From positions 930,001-994,000 of the forward strand of contig JALGAS010000010.1 of the NCBI GenBank assembly GCA_023078685.1: 64,000 nucleotides of DNA, given 5' to 3'. Source of the DNA: Neopestalotiopsis rosae (Eukaryota; Ascomycota; Sordariomycetes; Amphisphaeriales; Sporocadaceae). The position numbers were made by a program, and so were the translations under genes. Shown here piece by piece: positions 30,562 to 42,765 of the stretch (position 1 is its first letter; every line of letters starts with the position of its first letter). The notes beneath the pieces are model-generated. The model saw only the letters and a program-made list of their open reading frames with translations, made no database searches and was not told the DNA's origin.

Positions 30562-33558
30562 ATGGCACTGACAAGCAGCCCCCCACAGCCCACTGAATCG
30601 CCCCCCAACGACGACGCGCTGGAACCCAAAACGCGTCCCATCAACAGTCGCCCATTCACAGCCAACTCCCATCAGAGGCCATGCAGTGGCGAGAAAGCCT
30701 CGATTCCTCATTCATTACAGGCTTTGGAGACTACCAGCTCGCCAGCACAGCTCCAAACTCTACGTGATGCTGGGTTGTTCCCCGACACTGCCGATCCACC
30801 GAGTTCGCCGACAAAAAATGGTGCTGTAATCCAGGTTCTACGACCTAAAGCTACCGACCCACTGAGGAGGGCGCCCCAGAAGAAGAAGAGGATGGACGAC
30901 CTTTCGCCCGAGTCGCCGACTCAATCAAATGAGGGCAGAAGCTACGAGCAATACCGAACCTTCTATGAACCCGGCATTGCATCCTCGCAACCGTCCAAAG
31001 AGCATGAACAACAACGGACCTCTGGCCACTTTGACCAGGTGGAATCACAGATATCTCGTACGAGTAGCTCCCACGAGCACCGAACACTCCACGAAGACGA
31101 GACGGGCGCCGTGAAATTCTTCTGGAATCCTTCAGACAATGACGGACACGATGAGTTCTCACAGCCTACGGGAACGTCACAGCTCAATGATGGAGCAGAG
31201 GTGGCTCACGACCGGCCTAACATGCCGGCAGCTACGATGCCTCCTCCAGAAACACCGCTTGTTCCGGGCTCAAGACTCTTCCAGTCAGGCGCACCGGCCA
31301 GTGACTTGATGGGTGCTTCGCAGCTTTTCATGCAAACGCAGTTCACCTCGGGTGTCAAGAAGCCAGTAGCATCGCCAACCTCTTCACGACCCTCGCCCGT
31401 GATATTCAATCATAATACAATATCTCCGAACAATGTCTCTTCTCCTCTCAAAGACCGTGGACTACGCACATCACCTCTGCAAGGCCCAGCTACTAGCCCG
31501 GTATGCTCTGTTCCTGCCACTTCCTCGGTCCACAAACCAAGGGAGCAGGAAGAACCGGAGACTCTCTTGGAAACCATTCCAGGATCACCCACTACATTTC
31601 AGCCTAAGCTAAGACGTAGACCGGACCCTATAGGTGACTATGCGCCTATCCGAAACTCATCTGATCTCTGTAATGCCCCGGATAGGTCTCAAGACCAGGT
31701 GGATTCGGATGATGACGACTCGCAAAACCGCCGCCGGCTCGTCAGGCTGAGACGGGAGAGGGCAAACAGATCCTTGACGAACATTACACTGCCAAAGCAA
31801 AGTAGTAAGGATAATGTCGAGGTACCCTCTACAAACCGTAGGAAGAAGAAAGCCTCTACCCAATCCAGTACTTCGGCCGCCTCATCCATTGAAGTTGTCA
31901 AGCCCTTTCTACGGTCAGAAGTGACAAACGGACATGACTCGCAGGAGACTGTAGCAGACTCGCAGGAAGTCTCGGGGACAACTATTGGCGTGACGAATCC
32001 AGCAGATATATCAGCAGAAAAGGTCATTATCGAGGTGACGAAAGATATCACACCATCGGAGCTCCCTTCTGCACCCCAGCAAAGCGATGAGACGAATGGG
32101 AGTAATAAGGAGACGATCCCAGAGACGAGTCCGCCTGGCAGCCTGCTACCAAAACGGGGCACACAGCTTGCCAAAGTCAAATCTATAGAACCACGGACTC
32201 TACGTTCGTCGGAAAGATTGAATTCGAGCATCCGGCTCAGCTCTGAGGAGACGAGAGAAGTCCCTTCCTCGCCGCCCTTGCCCGCACCTATTGCAGCTTC
32301 CACGCAGGCCCATTCTCGTCGGTCGTCTAAGCCACGACCTGCCGCTACGCCCATACCTCCGTGTCCTGCCGGTTCCGATAATGAAAAGCAACCGGCCACT
32401 ACCTCGTCTTCATTGACTGTTCTGACTGAGACACCCCAACACACATCCAGCAGTACGCCAAATACAGATACGAATGACTTGCCTGACGCTGGGAACAGGA
32501 GCGTCTTGCCAACGGCGGAAAAGTTTGAATTCTCGTCACCGGCGGCGGCAAAGAATAACCGCCAAAAGCCCTCGAAGTTGAAGACCTACTCATCTCCGCG
32601 GAACAAACGCCACCACTCTGTTTCTACGGACGAACTAGCATTGTCAACGCCAAACTCGGCCCTCACAGGACGGTCATCTCGCTCATTTTTCCGCAAGTCA
32701 GGCAATGAAACACGTATGCATCCTCCCAATGCAGGCCTCTTTAATGGCATGACATTTGCTACTTCATTTCAGTCAGATCGAGATAAGCAGTCAGTCGAAA
32801 AGATGATCATTGCAGGCGGTGGTACTATTCTTCCCAAGGGATTTAATGAGCTTGTCGAGATTGGTCCCTTGGAGTCCGATCAAATTCCACGCGTACGACA
32901 TGGCCAAACCCCTGGCTTCGCAGCTCTCATCACGGATACACATTCAAGAAAACCAAAATACATGCAGGCTCTTGCACTAGGTCTACCATGTCTGTCCTGG
33001 AAATGGATTTCCGAATGTACTCGGGAGAGCGAGGTCACGGACTGGTCAACGTACCTGCTCGCGGCTGGCCAGAGCCAAGTGCTAGGTGCAATTCGCTCCA
33101 GGCATCTTGAATTATACGATGCGAAGAGTGCGAATATCGAGAATATCATCGAGAGACGGCCTAGGATGCTCATCGGCTCGAAGATCTTACTGGTGATGAA
33201 GAAGTCAAAAAGTCACGAGGAGAAACGCATGCAATATGTCTTTCTAGCTCAAGTCTTGGGAGCTTCATTACACCGAGTTGGCACCTTGGAGGAGGCAAGG
33301 GCAGAGCTCAAAAAGAGCGAAGACGCCGGACAGGCCTTTGACTGGGTCTACGTTGACGATCACCCCGTCGAAGCAGAAAAGGTTCTATTTGGTCAAGGGC
33401 TGCCGCCTCCTTCAAAGAAGAGAAAGAGACAGAGCACAGTCGATAGCACAGAGGGTCCTTGCCCAAAGCGAGTCAGAACTCTCACCGACGAGCTGGTCGT
33501 GCAGAGCCTGATTCTCGGGAGGATGGTCAAAGATGGAGAGCTGGATGCTACGTTGTGA
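30562..33558 (+). CDS. tandem-BRCT DNA-damage checkpoint mediator (Rad9/Crb2/53BP1-like)
   Basis: A single 998-aa frame. The first ~720 residues are disordered, Ser/Pro/Thr-rich and dotted with SQ/TQ sites (TSQ, ASQ, TQF, DSQE twice), typical ATM/ATR (Tel1/Mec1) targets. The first BRCT starts near residue 726 (GLFNGMTFATSF, GGGTILPKGF) and ends near 815 with CLSWKWISEC. The second starts near 869 (MLIGSKILLVM) and includes FDWVYVDDH near 925. A basic cluster (SKKRKR) follows. The layout matches fungal Rad9/Crb2, nuclear adaptors that activate the checkpoint kinase at DNA breaks. I could not find the Tudor fold expected before the BRCT pair. Alternatives are other two-BRCT repair proteins. Confidence 0.72.
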   Translation: MALTSSPPQPTESPPNDDALEPKTRPINSRPFTANSHQRPCSGEKASIPHSLQALETTSSPAQLQTLRDAGLFPDTADPPSSPTKNGAVIQVLRPKATDPLRRAPQKKKRMDDLSPESPTQSNEGRSYEQYRTFYEPGIASSQPSKEHEQQRTSGHFDQVESQISRTSSSHEHRTLHEDETGAVKFFWNPSDNDGHDEFSQPTGTSQLNDGAEVAHDRPNMPAATMPPPETPLVPGSRLFQSGAPASDLMGASQLFMQTQFTSGVKKPVASPTSSRPSPVIFNHNTISPNNVSSPLKDRGLRTSPLQGPATSPVCSVPATSSVHKPREQEEPETLLETIPGSPTTFQPKLRRRPDPIGDYAPIRNSSDLCNAPDRSQDQVDSDDDDSQNRRRLVRLRRERANRSLTNITLPKQSSKDNVEVPSTNRRKKKASTQSSTSAASSIEVVKPFLRSEVTNGHDSQETVADSQEVSGTTIGVTNPADISAEKVIIEVTKDITPSELPSAPQQSDETNGSNKETIPETSPPGSLLPKRGTQLAKVKSIEPRTLRSSERLNSSIRLSSEETREVPSSPPLPAPIAASTQAHSRRSSKPRPAATPIPPCPAGSDNEKQPATTSSSLTVLTETPQHTSSSTPNTDTNDLPDAGNRSVLPTAEKFEFSSPAAAKNNRQKPSKLKTYSSPRNKRHHSVSTDELALSTPNSALTGRSSRSFFRKSGNETRMHPPNAGLFNGMTFATSFQSDRDKQSVEKMIIAGGGTILPKGFNELVEIGPLESDQIPRVRHGQTPGFAALITDTHSRKPKYMQALALGLPCLSWKWISECTRESEVTDWSTYLLAAGQSQVLGAIRSRHLELYDAKSANIENIIERRPRMLIGSKILLVMKKSKSHEEKRMQYVFLAQVLGASLHRVGTLEEARAELKKSEDAGQAFDWVYVDDHPVEAEKVLFGQGLPPPSKKRKRQSTVDSTEGPCPKRVRTLTDELVVQSLILGRMVKDGELDATL

Positions 33559-36500
33559 TGATACATGTTTTTTGTTCTGATTCATGATTTCTTACAAAAA
33601 TGGCTGGCGTGTGTTATTAACGCTGTTGAGATTTATTTGGTCGGAGTTCAAGTCATGGCACTGGTGGACGTGCTTGCAGTGTACTATATCCCATGTGCCG
33701 CCAGTCACGAGCTCTGGTCCACCGTATAAAGCAGCTAGATACCACGGGAAGTACGCAGAAGAAGGCGGAACCCTCTCGTAATCAATTTTTATTCATATTA
33801 CGAATGATACTGCTCGAGACTTTCGTATATCTGGTCATTTCCAATCTCCTCACCTGCGTCATTGAAGATCAAAGGTTCCATGCAGCAATCGTATTCGTAG
33901 CAAGAGAGAGATTGATCAAATGCCGGGAGATTACCTTGCCTTCATCTTGACTAGAGCGATATAGCAAAAGCGTCGAAAGCGGCTCGGCACACAATAGATA
34001 GACTGATGCAAGAAGCCATGCATGGGATTGTATAGTCTCATGCCAAGCCACTGCCTAGACCAAACCTTATCTCACTCACTGTCACGCAAACGCGCTCAGA
34101 CGTTTTACTACCAAGATGATAAAAAAGAATGGTCTGATAATTCACCCCAACCGATCTCACCCCCGATGAGACCCCAGCCCATGGGTTGGGGTTGGTGTTT
34201 TTTTCCTCTCGTTTCTCACGATGATAAGAATTCAATGGTGTGTTGAAAAAAAAGAAGCCAGACAGAAAAAGGCGCTTCCTGTCCGGCGCCTGCTCCCCTT
34301 CCCCCCCTCCCCTGCGCCAATGTAGCAATAGTGCCTAAGCGGAGCGCCGACGACGCCGACAGACGTTCCATCGTGAGAAAAAGAATGGGAGGGGGCAAGG
34401 GATGAAGAGAAAATAAAGTGTTTGCTGCCTTGGTTTTCTTGTGATCTTTTTACTTCTTTGCGGCCATTCCTCCGCTGTGACTTGACTTACCAATGGCTTA
34501 CATGTCCGCTGCCCGCTGCCCGCTACGCGGCGCCAAGAGGGCAAAGTTGATGCGTGTAAGCTTGCAACAGAAGGGACAGGGTCTCGAGAGTCGAGACTTT
34601 CGGCAGTTCTCTCTCTAGTTACTGGGGATGGGCAATTGCCAAAAAGCTTAGGTGGCAGGTGTGGTGAAATGCAGGATCGCGATATATGCGTGCGCACCAG
34701 ATTTTGGGCAGGGGATCCCGCCGCCCTTTCTCGTCTATTGCCCGCGTCGGAGCATTTACACCTCGCTCTGCTCGCCAAAGCAGGAGATGGGAAGATTCTC
34801 TCCACTCGCAGATACCTCTCAACGGGATGCGGGCGGAAGGGTGGTCCGTAGTGAGAGCGTCAAGTGTAGGTAACAGGAGGGAGGTACGTACAAAGAAAAC
34901 AAGCAAGACTAAGGGCGGAGATCGAGATCTTTAGAGAGGATCGGAAAATATTTGCTCGGCCCTTGGCTTGGTTTCCTCTCTATTCTTTCCGCCGGCCCTT
35001 GTTTTTATGGTTAAAACCGTTGCGAATCAGTGCGAAGGGGAAAAACGACTCCTGTGTGAACCAGACCAAACAGTGGGAAACGGAGGACAAAAATCTTGGA
35101 AAAAGTTGGATTTTCGACACTTCAGTCCGGTTCTGTCTAGGCTGTGTTTGGCCTAGTGTCAGGAACGTGGCTCCCGCCGGAAGAGGCAACATTGGATGTT
35201 CACACGGAATTTTGGTTGGTGCAAAGAGCAGGGAGATACAAAACTTACAGGCTTGGCGGCGCTGCAGCTTCCATCAGGGCCATAGTCCATTGCCCATTTT
35301 AGTCCCCTGGCATCATAAAGTCTGGTAAGAACCTGTTCCAACAAGTCTGACTGACTCCTGGAGGATCGATCAGCACGGATCAGTGTCATGTTTCCCCTCA
35401 GGAGAACCGATTTGGTTCCCAGGCACGGGCCATCAAAGCAGGAATTGGCTTGATTAGGAACCGCATTGTGGCAAAACCGTTGTGCAATGATTCAGGAACA
35501 GGTCAAGTTCCGCCAGGCGCCGTATGAAGTCATCCCGCTGGGGGATGCGCGACACTAAATTGGCCAACTATGCCAACGCTCAAAGATGTACACGAACAAG
35601 AACCAGATCGAGTGAAGATCCGCTCTATAGTTCGCTGCTGCTATCGGCGTCGACCGCCAGGTTCCTCGGCTCCACGGCCGGACTGCGGATTGACGCTAGA
35701 AGCTACCCGTTCTTTTCTTTTCGGAGGAAATACGCGGTAGCATTTTTGACGTCTTGTCATCGTCGTTCCCGGATCTTCTTGCTAAGCAGAGAATAATGTA
35801 GACTAAAATAGAGCCGAGGACATCCCTTAGTTCTTGTCGTATCCCCCATGCGCCATTCGTCAGTGGAGGTACGCGGCGCCGTCGTGGTGAACAGCAATGA
35901 TCATTGTCCTGAGCTATGACTTTGATCCGTCTCCGTCGGCTCTTTGGGGGAATCTCAGGAAGCCGAAGATCGTGCGCTGGGACGATCTGGCAGCTGGCAC
36001 AGTCGCTATGACGCGTTCGATGAGTAGACGGAGCACGCAAACCACAATTATACGCGGAAATAAGCCAACATCCGGCGGTGTAAGAGAAGTGCTCCAGATT
36101 CCCGTCCAGCCCGTTCGCCATGTCACGAAAAGAAGATCTAGGTCTCTCTGGGTCAGAGCCGCATTGGACAGTTGGTGGGGGGTTGTCAAAGTGTCGTTCA
36201 GATTCCCCGGAAGTTCCGACAGTTCTGTTACCTTCTAGTGGCTCCTGGGTACGGGGAACTGGTGTAGTGTAGTGTGAGAGTAGTCTCGCCGCATTATATC
36301 GTGGGATGCCGCGTCCTATATGCTGGCCAAAATGCCTACGTATGTACAATTAGCGCTGTCCCGCAATGGGGTCTACGCGGATGCATAGTCCTGTAAGAGC
36401 TGGAACTGAGGATCTCATCCTCCATTCAGGAGGAAGAGCTGTGGCCCACGAGGTTGTCTGTCGAAGTCTCGGCCGCCGTAGACTCCAGGTCTTTGCATGC

Positions 36501-39500
36501 TGTACCTACATAGGGTGACTTTGGCAGGATGCAGATGGATCTCAAAGGCGCCATCGGTGTGCGCGTTCAGGCCATGCATACATAGTGAGAATGTACATCT
36601 GCGTGTGCCGATTGCATGGTCCAACATGTAGGAACTCTGCGGCATGAGCATACCAGCGCATGTGCAAGCGTGTATGGCGTGGTATTGGACGTTGGTGATG
36701 TTTCCACCACGGTCACCTACCCATAGTACAGTGCAAGTGCTAGCTCGATGTTTGCAAACCAGGCTTTCTTTGGCCAATCCTCAAGGTTTCCCCTGCAGAC
36801 CGATCCGGCAATGGAATCAAACGGCTCATGATCCCGGTAAAAGATGACTTGCAAAATTCGTCTCACGCAAAGTGCTAGGCGGTATTCCGGATCAATGCTA
36901 CTGTGTATGTAAGTGCGAAAAAAAAGTTCCAATACCAAGTCGCCTTGCTGGTCTTGGGCGCCAGGAGTAGTATAGGCAGAGAATCTATAGTTGATGGATT
37001 GATGTAGGTCATGCTTACTTAGCTACACGTTCCAAGGTCCGATTGGTTTCATTCTTTCCCAATCGAGTATTATAATGGCCTGATATACAGGCCTACCCTG
37101 TTTTGTTGAAGCTGCAAGCCTGCAATGACGTGGGGAACAGGGAGCCTTATCTTGCCAGGGGCCTGTACCAAACTTGGCAGAATGCAGCAAGTTAGGTATT
37201 GTTGTACTACCTAGTTGTCGAGAAACCTGTCGTGCATCACAAAGCCCTAAATGAGCCCTGGAAAGCGAAGAACAAGACGACAATGCAGGTTGGAGCTTGA
37301 TGTCGGCAGTAGACAACGACGACCCCTGGAAATCCTGAATCTGACAAGGCCGCGGCGCTATTACAGCCGTTTAAAGGTTCTGTGCTGCTCACGGCCATCA
37401 GTGCTTTGAGACAGTCGCCATTTTTCTTCGGTCGGCCATACCAGCTTTGGGCGACGGATTCGGACCTTGTTCTAGTCTCACACGCGCTCAAGCCGCCGGT
37501 TCCTGTCAACCTGCCACATTGGCTAATGTGTAGGGCGCGGGTAAAGGATCCAAGAGAGACGAGATCAACAGACAATTGAACAAAGCACGATTATTCCCGA
37601 AGGTGAAACCACCCAAGTCGACTTGAGGAGTTGGGATTTTGACAAGTCCCAGTGATTGATCGGATCGCAGTTGCCAGTCAAGACCTTCAGCAAGGGCTTT
37701 TGGGCTGTTTCCCCACACACAACCGGACGGAGAAGCTCCAGTGCAGGTGCTCAGCTGCCGCTCGCTCGCCTATTTCGATTTACTGGCCGTGATACCTACC
37801 TGAACCCTACCTGGGCTCTCCCTGCTAGCATCCCGATATAGGCGTGGCCCAAAGCTTTCGGACTGCGCAACAATCGATCTGCAATATTTTGCTCGAACAG
37901 CCTCGTTGTTTTTGGACCCTGAAAAAATAGAAAACCCTCCTTCGGCCTCTCGGGGACCTCATCTCGGTCGTTACCGAGCAGCGACAACCACAAGATTTCG
38001 TGTCGGGAGAGATTCCGGTGGAGAAAGACTGCCCGGGAAACGAGGTATGTGCTGATCTCTCTCGTAATCGCGGGGTCCAATGGGCTCAGCCCAGGGTCTC
38101 TCGCCTGCAATCAACACGCCATTACTGCCAGTCATGTTCCTCTGGTTCCCAGGGGTCTTCCCTTGAATTGCCGTCACAAGCGAGAAGGCGTTCGTTTACT
38201 TTGTTTAGTTATTGTTTGTTTGCAATGGCCTATCTACTGTATACTGTACCTATTTGCCTCTCTCGAGGCCCATGTCTCATAGTTCTTCAAGTGTCGGGCC
38301 GGCGCTGAAGTATGAGGCGTCAATGGCGGTTAGATGGAGTAGTAGCAGCAGTGAAGGATGCATATGCCTACATGTGTTTTTGCTACACAAAACCGCGGTG
38401 GTTGAAACGATGCTGACGAGAATGCTCCGGAAAGCCAAAAAAGGCAAGCAGGTCATATCAACTACACATCACAAGACGCGCCTATATCGGGGTTGAAACA
38501 GACTCTTGCACGCAGTTGGTTGGACCGAGACAAACATATAGTACCTCCCCCGCGACAAGGACGACGACAAATACAGTACTACTACCTACGACGGGCAACG
38601 ATAAATCTCATGCATATGTGGTGGTGATCAATACATTGCTGCCGCTGCTAGCTCCAAAGATCCCATTGGCAAATCGGAAATCCCATAGCGCCCACGGAGT
38701 CGTTCGCACATGGCCATGATCCTGCAGGCATAATCGCTGTCGCTTCTCACATCCCCAGCCCCCCACTCGACTATCGCACTTCCAGGTTGGCTGCAACGCC
38801 AACCCACTCGAGGCATTTGCATAAGCTTGCAAAAGGCCCGAGAAAGAGGGACGGACTACGGAAGACAGACATCCATATCGACTAGAGATACCTGTAAACA
38901 ACCACCTCCATCATTCAAGGGACGCCGCGGCTCGCATCATCACCAGTGATCACACACACACTACCGAGCCAGATAGGCAGGGAAAGCAAGGCGACAAAAA
39001 GAATTGTCGTCTCACCTGGCTTATCGCAAAGACGCCATCTACTGGCAAAGTACACTATCGCTTACTTGCAACTGGGTTCATGTCTGCAGCCGTGATCGCC
39101 TATCTCGTCAAAAGAAGAAATCACAGCGACACCGCCGGAGAGACATCAGATTGACAAGCTCAAGATTCAGGGTCCTCCTGCCTGCATACGGCATAAAACA
39201 TTTCTTTACTTTGCAACAAGCACTAAAAGTAAAGGAAGGGCATAAAAAATTTCAATCTCCCTTTGGCAACCCCATTGGAACTGCACTATCGTCAGCCTCA
39301 AAGCCCGTGCTTCTTGCTGATCATCCCTCTATTTCGTACTCTTGGCGGTCGCCAGTGTCCGTTTGCAATTGGCTGTAATTGAGCCGCCCAGCCCGCCGCA
39401 GCACAAAGGAAGTTCTCACGTATCCGGGGGAAGGGGCAAAAAGTGACTTCAAATGCAACGTGAATCAACCCCGCTGCAGCTGTCAACACTCCCGCAAACG

Positions 39501-40718
39501 TCACAGTAGCGAGATTGTGGTGATCTCTGATTCAGCACGGATGGTAAAGGACCCAGCGATTACATCAACCGTCGTGCCATTCCAGCAACATCATTGGCCG
39601 AATACCGGTTCAAGTCAGTGGATTATTTCCCAAAGGTCATCTGAAAAAGTAACTTTACCCACAACTCTCTCATCATCGCCTCTCGGCGGGTCCCAACTCC
39701 ACGGAACACGGTCGCGCGCTTGTGGAAAGCCAAAAAAGCTCCCTAGCAAGCCAGCAAGGTAGCAGCCGTATCGTTCCGCCTGCTTGCAGCGATACATTCA
39801 CACGTTCTCTCACGCACCTGCTCAGCACTCGTGGGCGTGGTGTGGTGTGCTGTAGCTTTGCTCTTGCACATCCCACTTGGCGACTTCTTATTACATACCG
39901 GCTTCTTGGTACCCGAAAGCACTACCAACCTATATATCCACCAAGTACTTGTTGGCATCGCGACAAAATCGCATAAATCTCCTTTTCTTAGGACGAGGCA
40001 ATTATTTGCAAAGAATTACAACAAAGCCAATCCACCAAATAGCTGTCAATAGGCACGATTTCGAATTAATTGTGTCCCGTCCAATCTTGACATCGATACG
40101 CGGTCTCAGGTTAACGGCAGCGCGCGCGGGCTTTGCTGGCACTTTCACTTTTAGCAACCAGACGTGCCCTAGCTAGCACTTGCAGCTTACATCCAGTACC
40201 TCGAGACTCCACACACCTGCGAGCGATCTGCTTCTTTCTTTACCTTCGCCCGCCCGTAGCTGCTGCCACCATCCCAGCCAAGAGACGAATACGTCCACCG
40301 GGCAGGCTTGCTAGCTCGGCTTTAAAGGCATCAACCGTCCCCTCTAAAGCCCCCCAGATAATCTAGCGAGAAAGATCGTGAGGCATCCAAAGGATTCAGG
40401 AAAGGGAAAAAAATTTGACAGTCGCTGGTCTCGGCGTCGGTCGTCTTGTCCTGTGCTGTCCTGCCCTCACTATTACACTAGATTGATCCTGTTTTATCTA
40501 TCATTTCGTCCGCCAAAGTCTACCAGCTGGCTACGTGCCACCTTCTTGGACTGGCCTTCTCCACCTTCGCGAGAAGCACCGGCACTGGAAAACGTGCCCG
40601 TCGTTGCTCCTTTGTCGTGTCGTCGTTTACAACAGCAACTACGAAAAAAACGAAAATCAAACTAATTGGGTAGTTGGGTACGGAGAACATCTTTCTCTCG
40701 CTTTCTTCTCGCTTGGGG

Positions 40719-40725
40719 TATATAA
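40719..40725 (+). promoter_or_regulatory. possible TATA box for the gene at 41713
   Basis: TATATAA within GGGGTATATAAGTTAAG, the best TATA match in the upstream region. If used, the leader is about 950 nt and CT/CA-rich. Confidence 0.35.
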
Positions 40726-41140
40726 GTTAAGAAGAGCAGAAACTAGAGTTCCCACCTGTTGTAGCGGGGCCTTTTAGGTGGTACCTCACTATCTCTTTTT
40801 TTCGCTTTTCACTCTTTTTTTTTCTCGCCCACTGCGCTTTCGTCGCTGCGACTACGGGGCCCGCAGTAGCTCGTTCTCTGGCGCTGGGCGACCAAATAAG
40901 TCAGAAGCATCATCCATGCAACGTTGACAAGCGCGGCATTCACCCAACATCCCACTACGACTACTTCGTACCACTACTATTATTCCTGGACATAAGCTGC
41001 TACTGCTTTTGTTCATAACCAAGCTCTCAGCCACGGACCTTGTTTCGCCAACCTTGTTCTCCATTTTCGACATTGTCCATACTTGGTCAAGAAAGCAATA
41101 GGGACCGCCTATTGTTTTGTTGTTGTGATTCAGTTCTAGC

Positions 41141-41189
41141 TGCTACTGCTGCTGCTGCTACCTACCCCTCAGCAGCCAGCAGCCAGCAG
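41141..41189. repeat. CTG and CAGCAGC microsatellites
   Basis: A CTG-type run (41141-41160) followed by CAGCAGCCAGCAGCCAGCAG (about 41170-41189), non-coding, in the probable leader of the downstream gene. Confidence 0.7.
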
Positions 41190-41535
41190 TAATTATCTGT
41201 TCCACCCCCCGTCTCGTCACACAGCAGCATTGGCCCGCTTCTTGCTGGCTACTTTGTGTGTGTGCACACTCTTGGGCTTGAACAGACAGACGTTTTTGGC
41301 TGGCGGCACGCTATTGATTACATTTTCAATTTCCCAAAGCCCGCCGTTATCTCACACCATCGTCATCCACTCAGACTGCAGCCCACGCGCAGCAGAGACC
41401 AGCGATCGCCATCTCACCACGCACTACTACAGTTTACCGCTTGGCCTTGCGCGTGTGTTTCCGAGCCCGACCTGCCGAATCGCACTACTGTACTGCCCGC
41501 CTTTGTACATGCTACAGCAACGCACCAGCACTGTA

Positions 41536-41555
41536 CAGCACAGCACAGCACAGCA
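41536..41555. repeat. CAGCA tandem repeat
   Basis: Four tandem CAGCA units within the leader region of the gene at 41713. Confidence 0.75.
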
Positions 41556-41712
41556 AAAGCACACGCCTCCAATTCCATTTCCTGGTCTTGGCCTGGCCCT
41601 GCAGCCCTGAACCTAGCAGGCGGAAGATAGCCAACCAAACGGCTAGGCCAAAGTACCACATCACATAATAATTACCGCCGCCCACCCCCTCCACCAAATA
41701 CCAACACACAAC

Positions 41713-42765
41713 ATGTTAGGTGAAAGCCATTTGAGGAGGAAGCCTCTCGATCCTCCTGCTCAAATTTACTCCCACTCTCGAACCAGGACAACTTCGTCCA
41801 ACATATTTCCTCCACAACAACAACAATACCAACAACAGATTCATGCACCCACACCGATGCATTTGCAACAGCCCCCGCCAGGCATGGGCCACACGCGCCG
41901 CTCGCCCTCGGTGAACACGTTCAGTACTGTCTCGACAAACCCGCCCCCTCCAGCCTTCCGCACGTCTCCGCCGCAGTCCGACCTCCGCCGCAGCACGTCT
42001 TCGCGTTCTGGCGGTGGAGCACCCAACAGCTATGTCGCCCTGCTCAGAAAACAGAAAGCTACAGTATGGTGCGATAGGGCACAATATGAGGACCCCCGGA
42101 TGCTTGCACAGCAGAAGGCGGCCAAGCAAAGGGCCAACATCGAGATGCACGGAGGTCACGGAACTATGCGGACGTCTACTGGTATCAGCAGCGCTGGCAA
42201 GGTGGCCGCCAAAATCAGGCATCACGGAAAGCCCGGAGTTGTGGGCTACGCGCCAGAAAACAACTACATTGGTGTTGGTGGTGTGCCCATGCGCCTAAGT
42301 GCAACTGAAGTCGAGGGAGAGGACAGCGACGACGACGACACTATGCAGCGCTTGCACCACCGTAGGACAGGGAGCAGCGGACGCAGCAGTACCGCCAGTG
42401 GCCGTCGCAGCATTCCATACCGAACGTCTGGTCCCGTAGGAAGCGGAAAGAAGTGGAGCCCTGCCGATACACCTGAAAGAACAGGCAGTATGGTCGACCC
42501 GGCCCCCGAATACTCAGTTGGTGATGATCGTCAACTTAACCGAGCCGAGAGCACACGCAGTGGAAGCAGTGCTGAACGGGCGGACGCGCTCCCCGAGCTG
42601 AGCGTCACCAGCGCAGCCAAGCTCGCCAGCAACAGTCTGCTCAATGCTGCTCTGACCCGAGAAAAGAGCGTAAAGAACCCAGAGGAGTTGAGGAGGAGAG
42701 GTAGTGTGGACGAACGCACCGCAACTCTTACCAGCACTCGTCTTTTCATTGCCAACCCCGACTGA
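41713..42765 (+). CDS. conserved fungal protein, Ser-rich, unknown function
   Basis: A single 350-aa frame. The N-terminal 100 residues are Gln/Pro/Ser-rich. A conserved-looking core follows: NSYVALLRKQKATVWCDRAQ, then EDPR and a charged helix with AQQKAAKQRAN, then a Gly-rich KPGVVGYAPENNY segment and an acidic patch (DSDDDD). The C-terminal half is Ser/Arg-rich with many RxxS sites, and ends with LTSTRLFIANPD. I have the impression that this core recurs across Ascomycota, but I know no assigned function. No membrane segment or signal peptide. A long CT-rich leader suggests post-transcriptional control. Confidence 0.72.
   Translation: MLGESHLRRKPLDPPAQIYSHSRTRTTSSNIFPPQQQQYQQQIHAPTPMHLQQPPPGMGHTRRSPSVNTFSTVSTNPPPPAFRTSPPQSDLRRSTSSRSGGGAPNSYVALLRKQKATVWCDRAQYEDPRMLAQQKAAKQRANIEMHGGHGTMRTSTGISSAGKVAAKIRHHGKPGVVGYAPENNYIGVGGVPMRLSATEVEGEDSDDDDTMQRLHHRRTGSSGRSSTASGRRSIPYRTSGPVGSGKKWSPADTPERTGSMVDPAPEYSVGDDRQLNRAESTRSGSSAERADALPELSVTSAAKLASNSLLNAALTREKSVKNPEELRRRGSVDERTATLTSTRLFIANPD

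Larger units (their letters stand above)
33559..41712. other. 8.2-kb stretch without a convincing gene
   Basis: Six-frame reading gives only low-complexity or short ORFs (longest 35696-36349 on -, 217 codons, no domain). The sequence is not obviously repetitive. The right part (about 38.9-41.7 kb) is CT-rich with CTG/CAG repeats and contains a TATA box near 40719, suggesting the promoter and a ~950-nt leader of the gene at 41713. The remainder may hold long non-coding RNA, distant regulation or decayed DNA. Confidence 0.45.

Noticed and set aside
31689..32444. 251-codon ORF on the minus strand
   Set aside because: Antisense to the disordered part of the BRCT gene, whose codon bias opens this frame.
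34335..34805. 156-codon minus-strand ORF
   Set aside because: Ser/Arg-rich with no domain; sits in pyrimidine-rich non-coding DNA.
35696..36349. 217-codon minus-strand ORF
   Set aside because: Low-complexity Arg/Ser/Pro composition, no domain, no splice partner; lies in a stretch where other frames are similarly open by chance.
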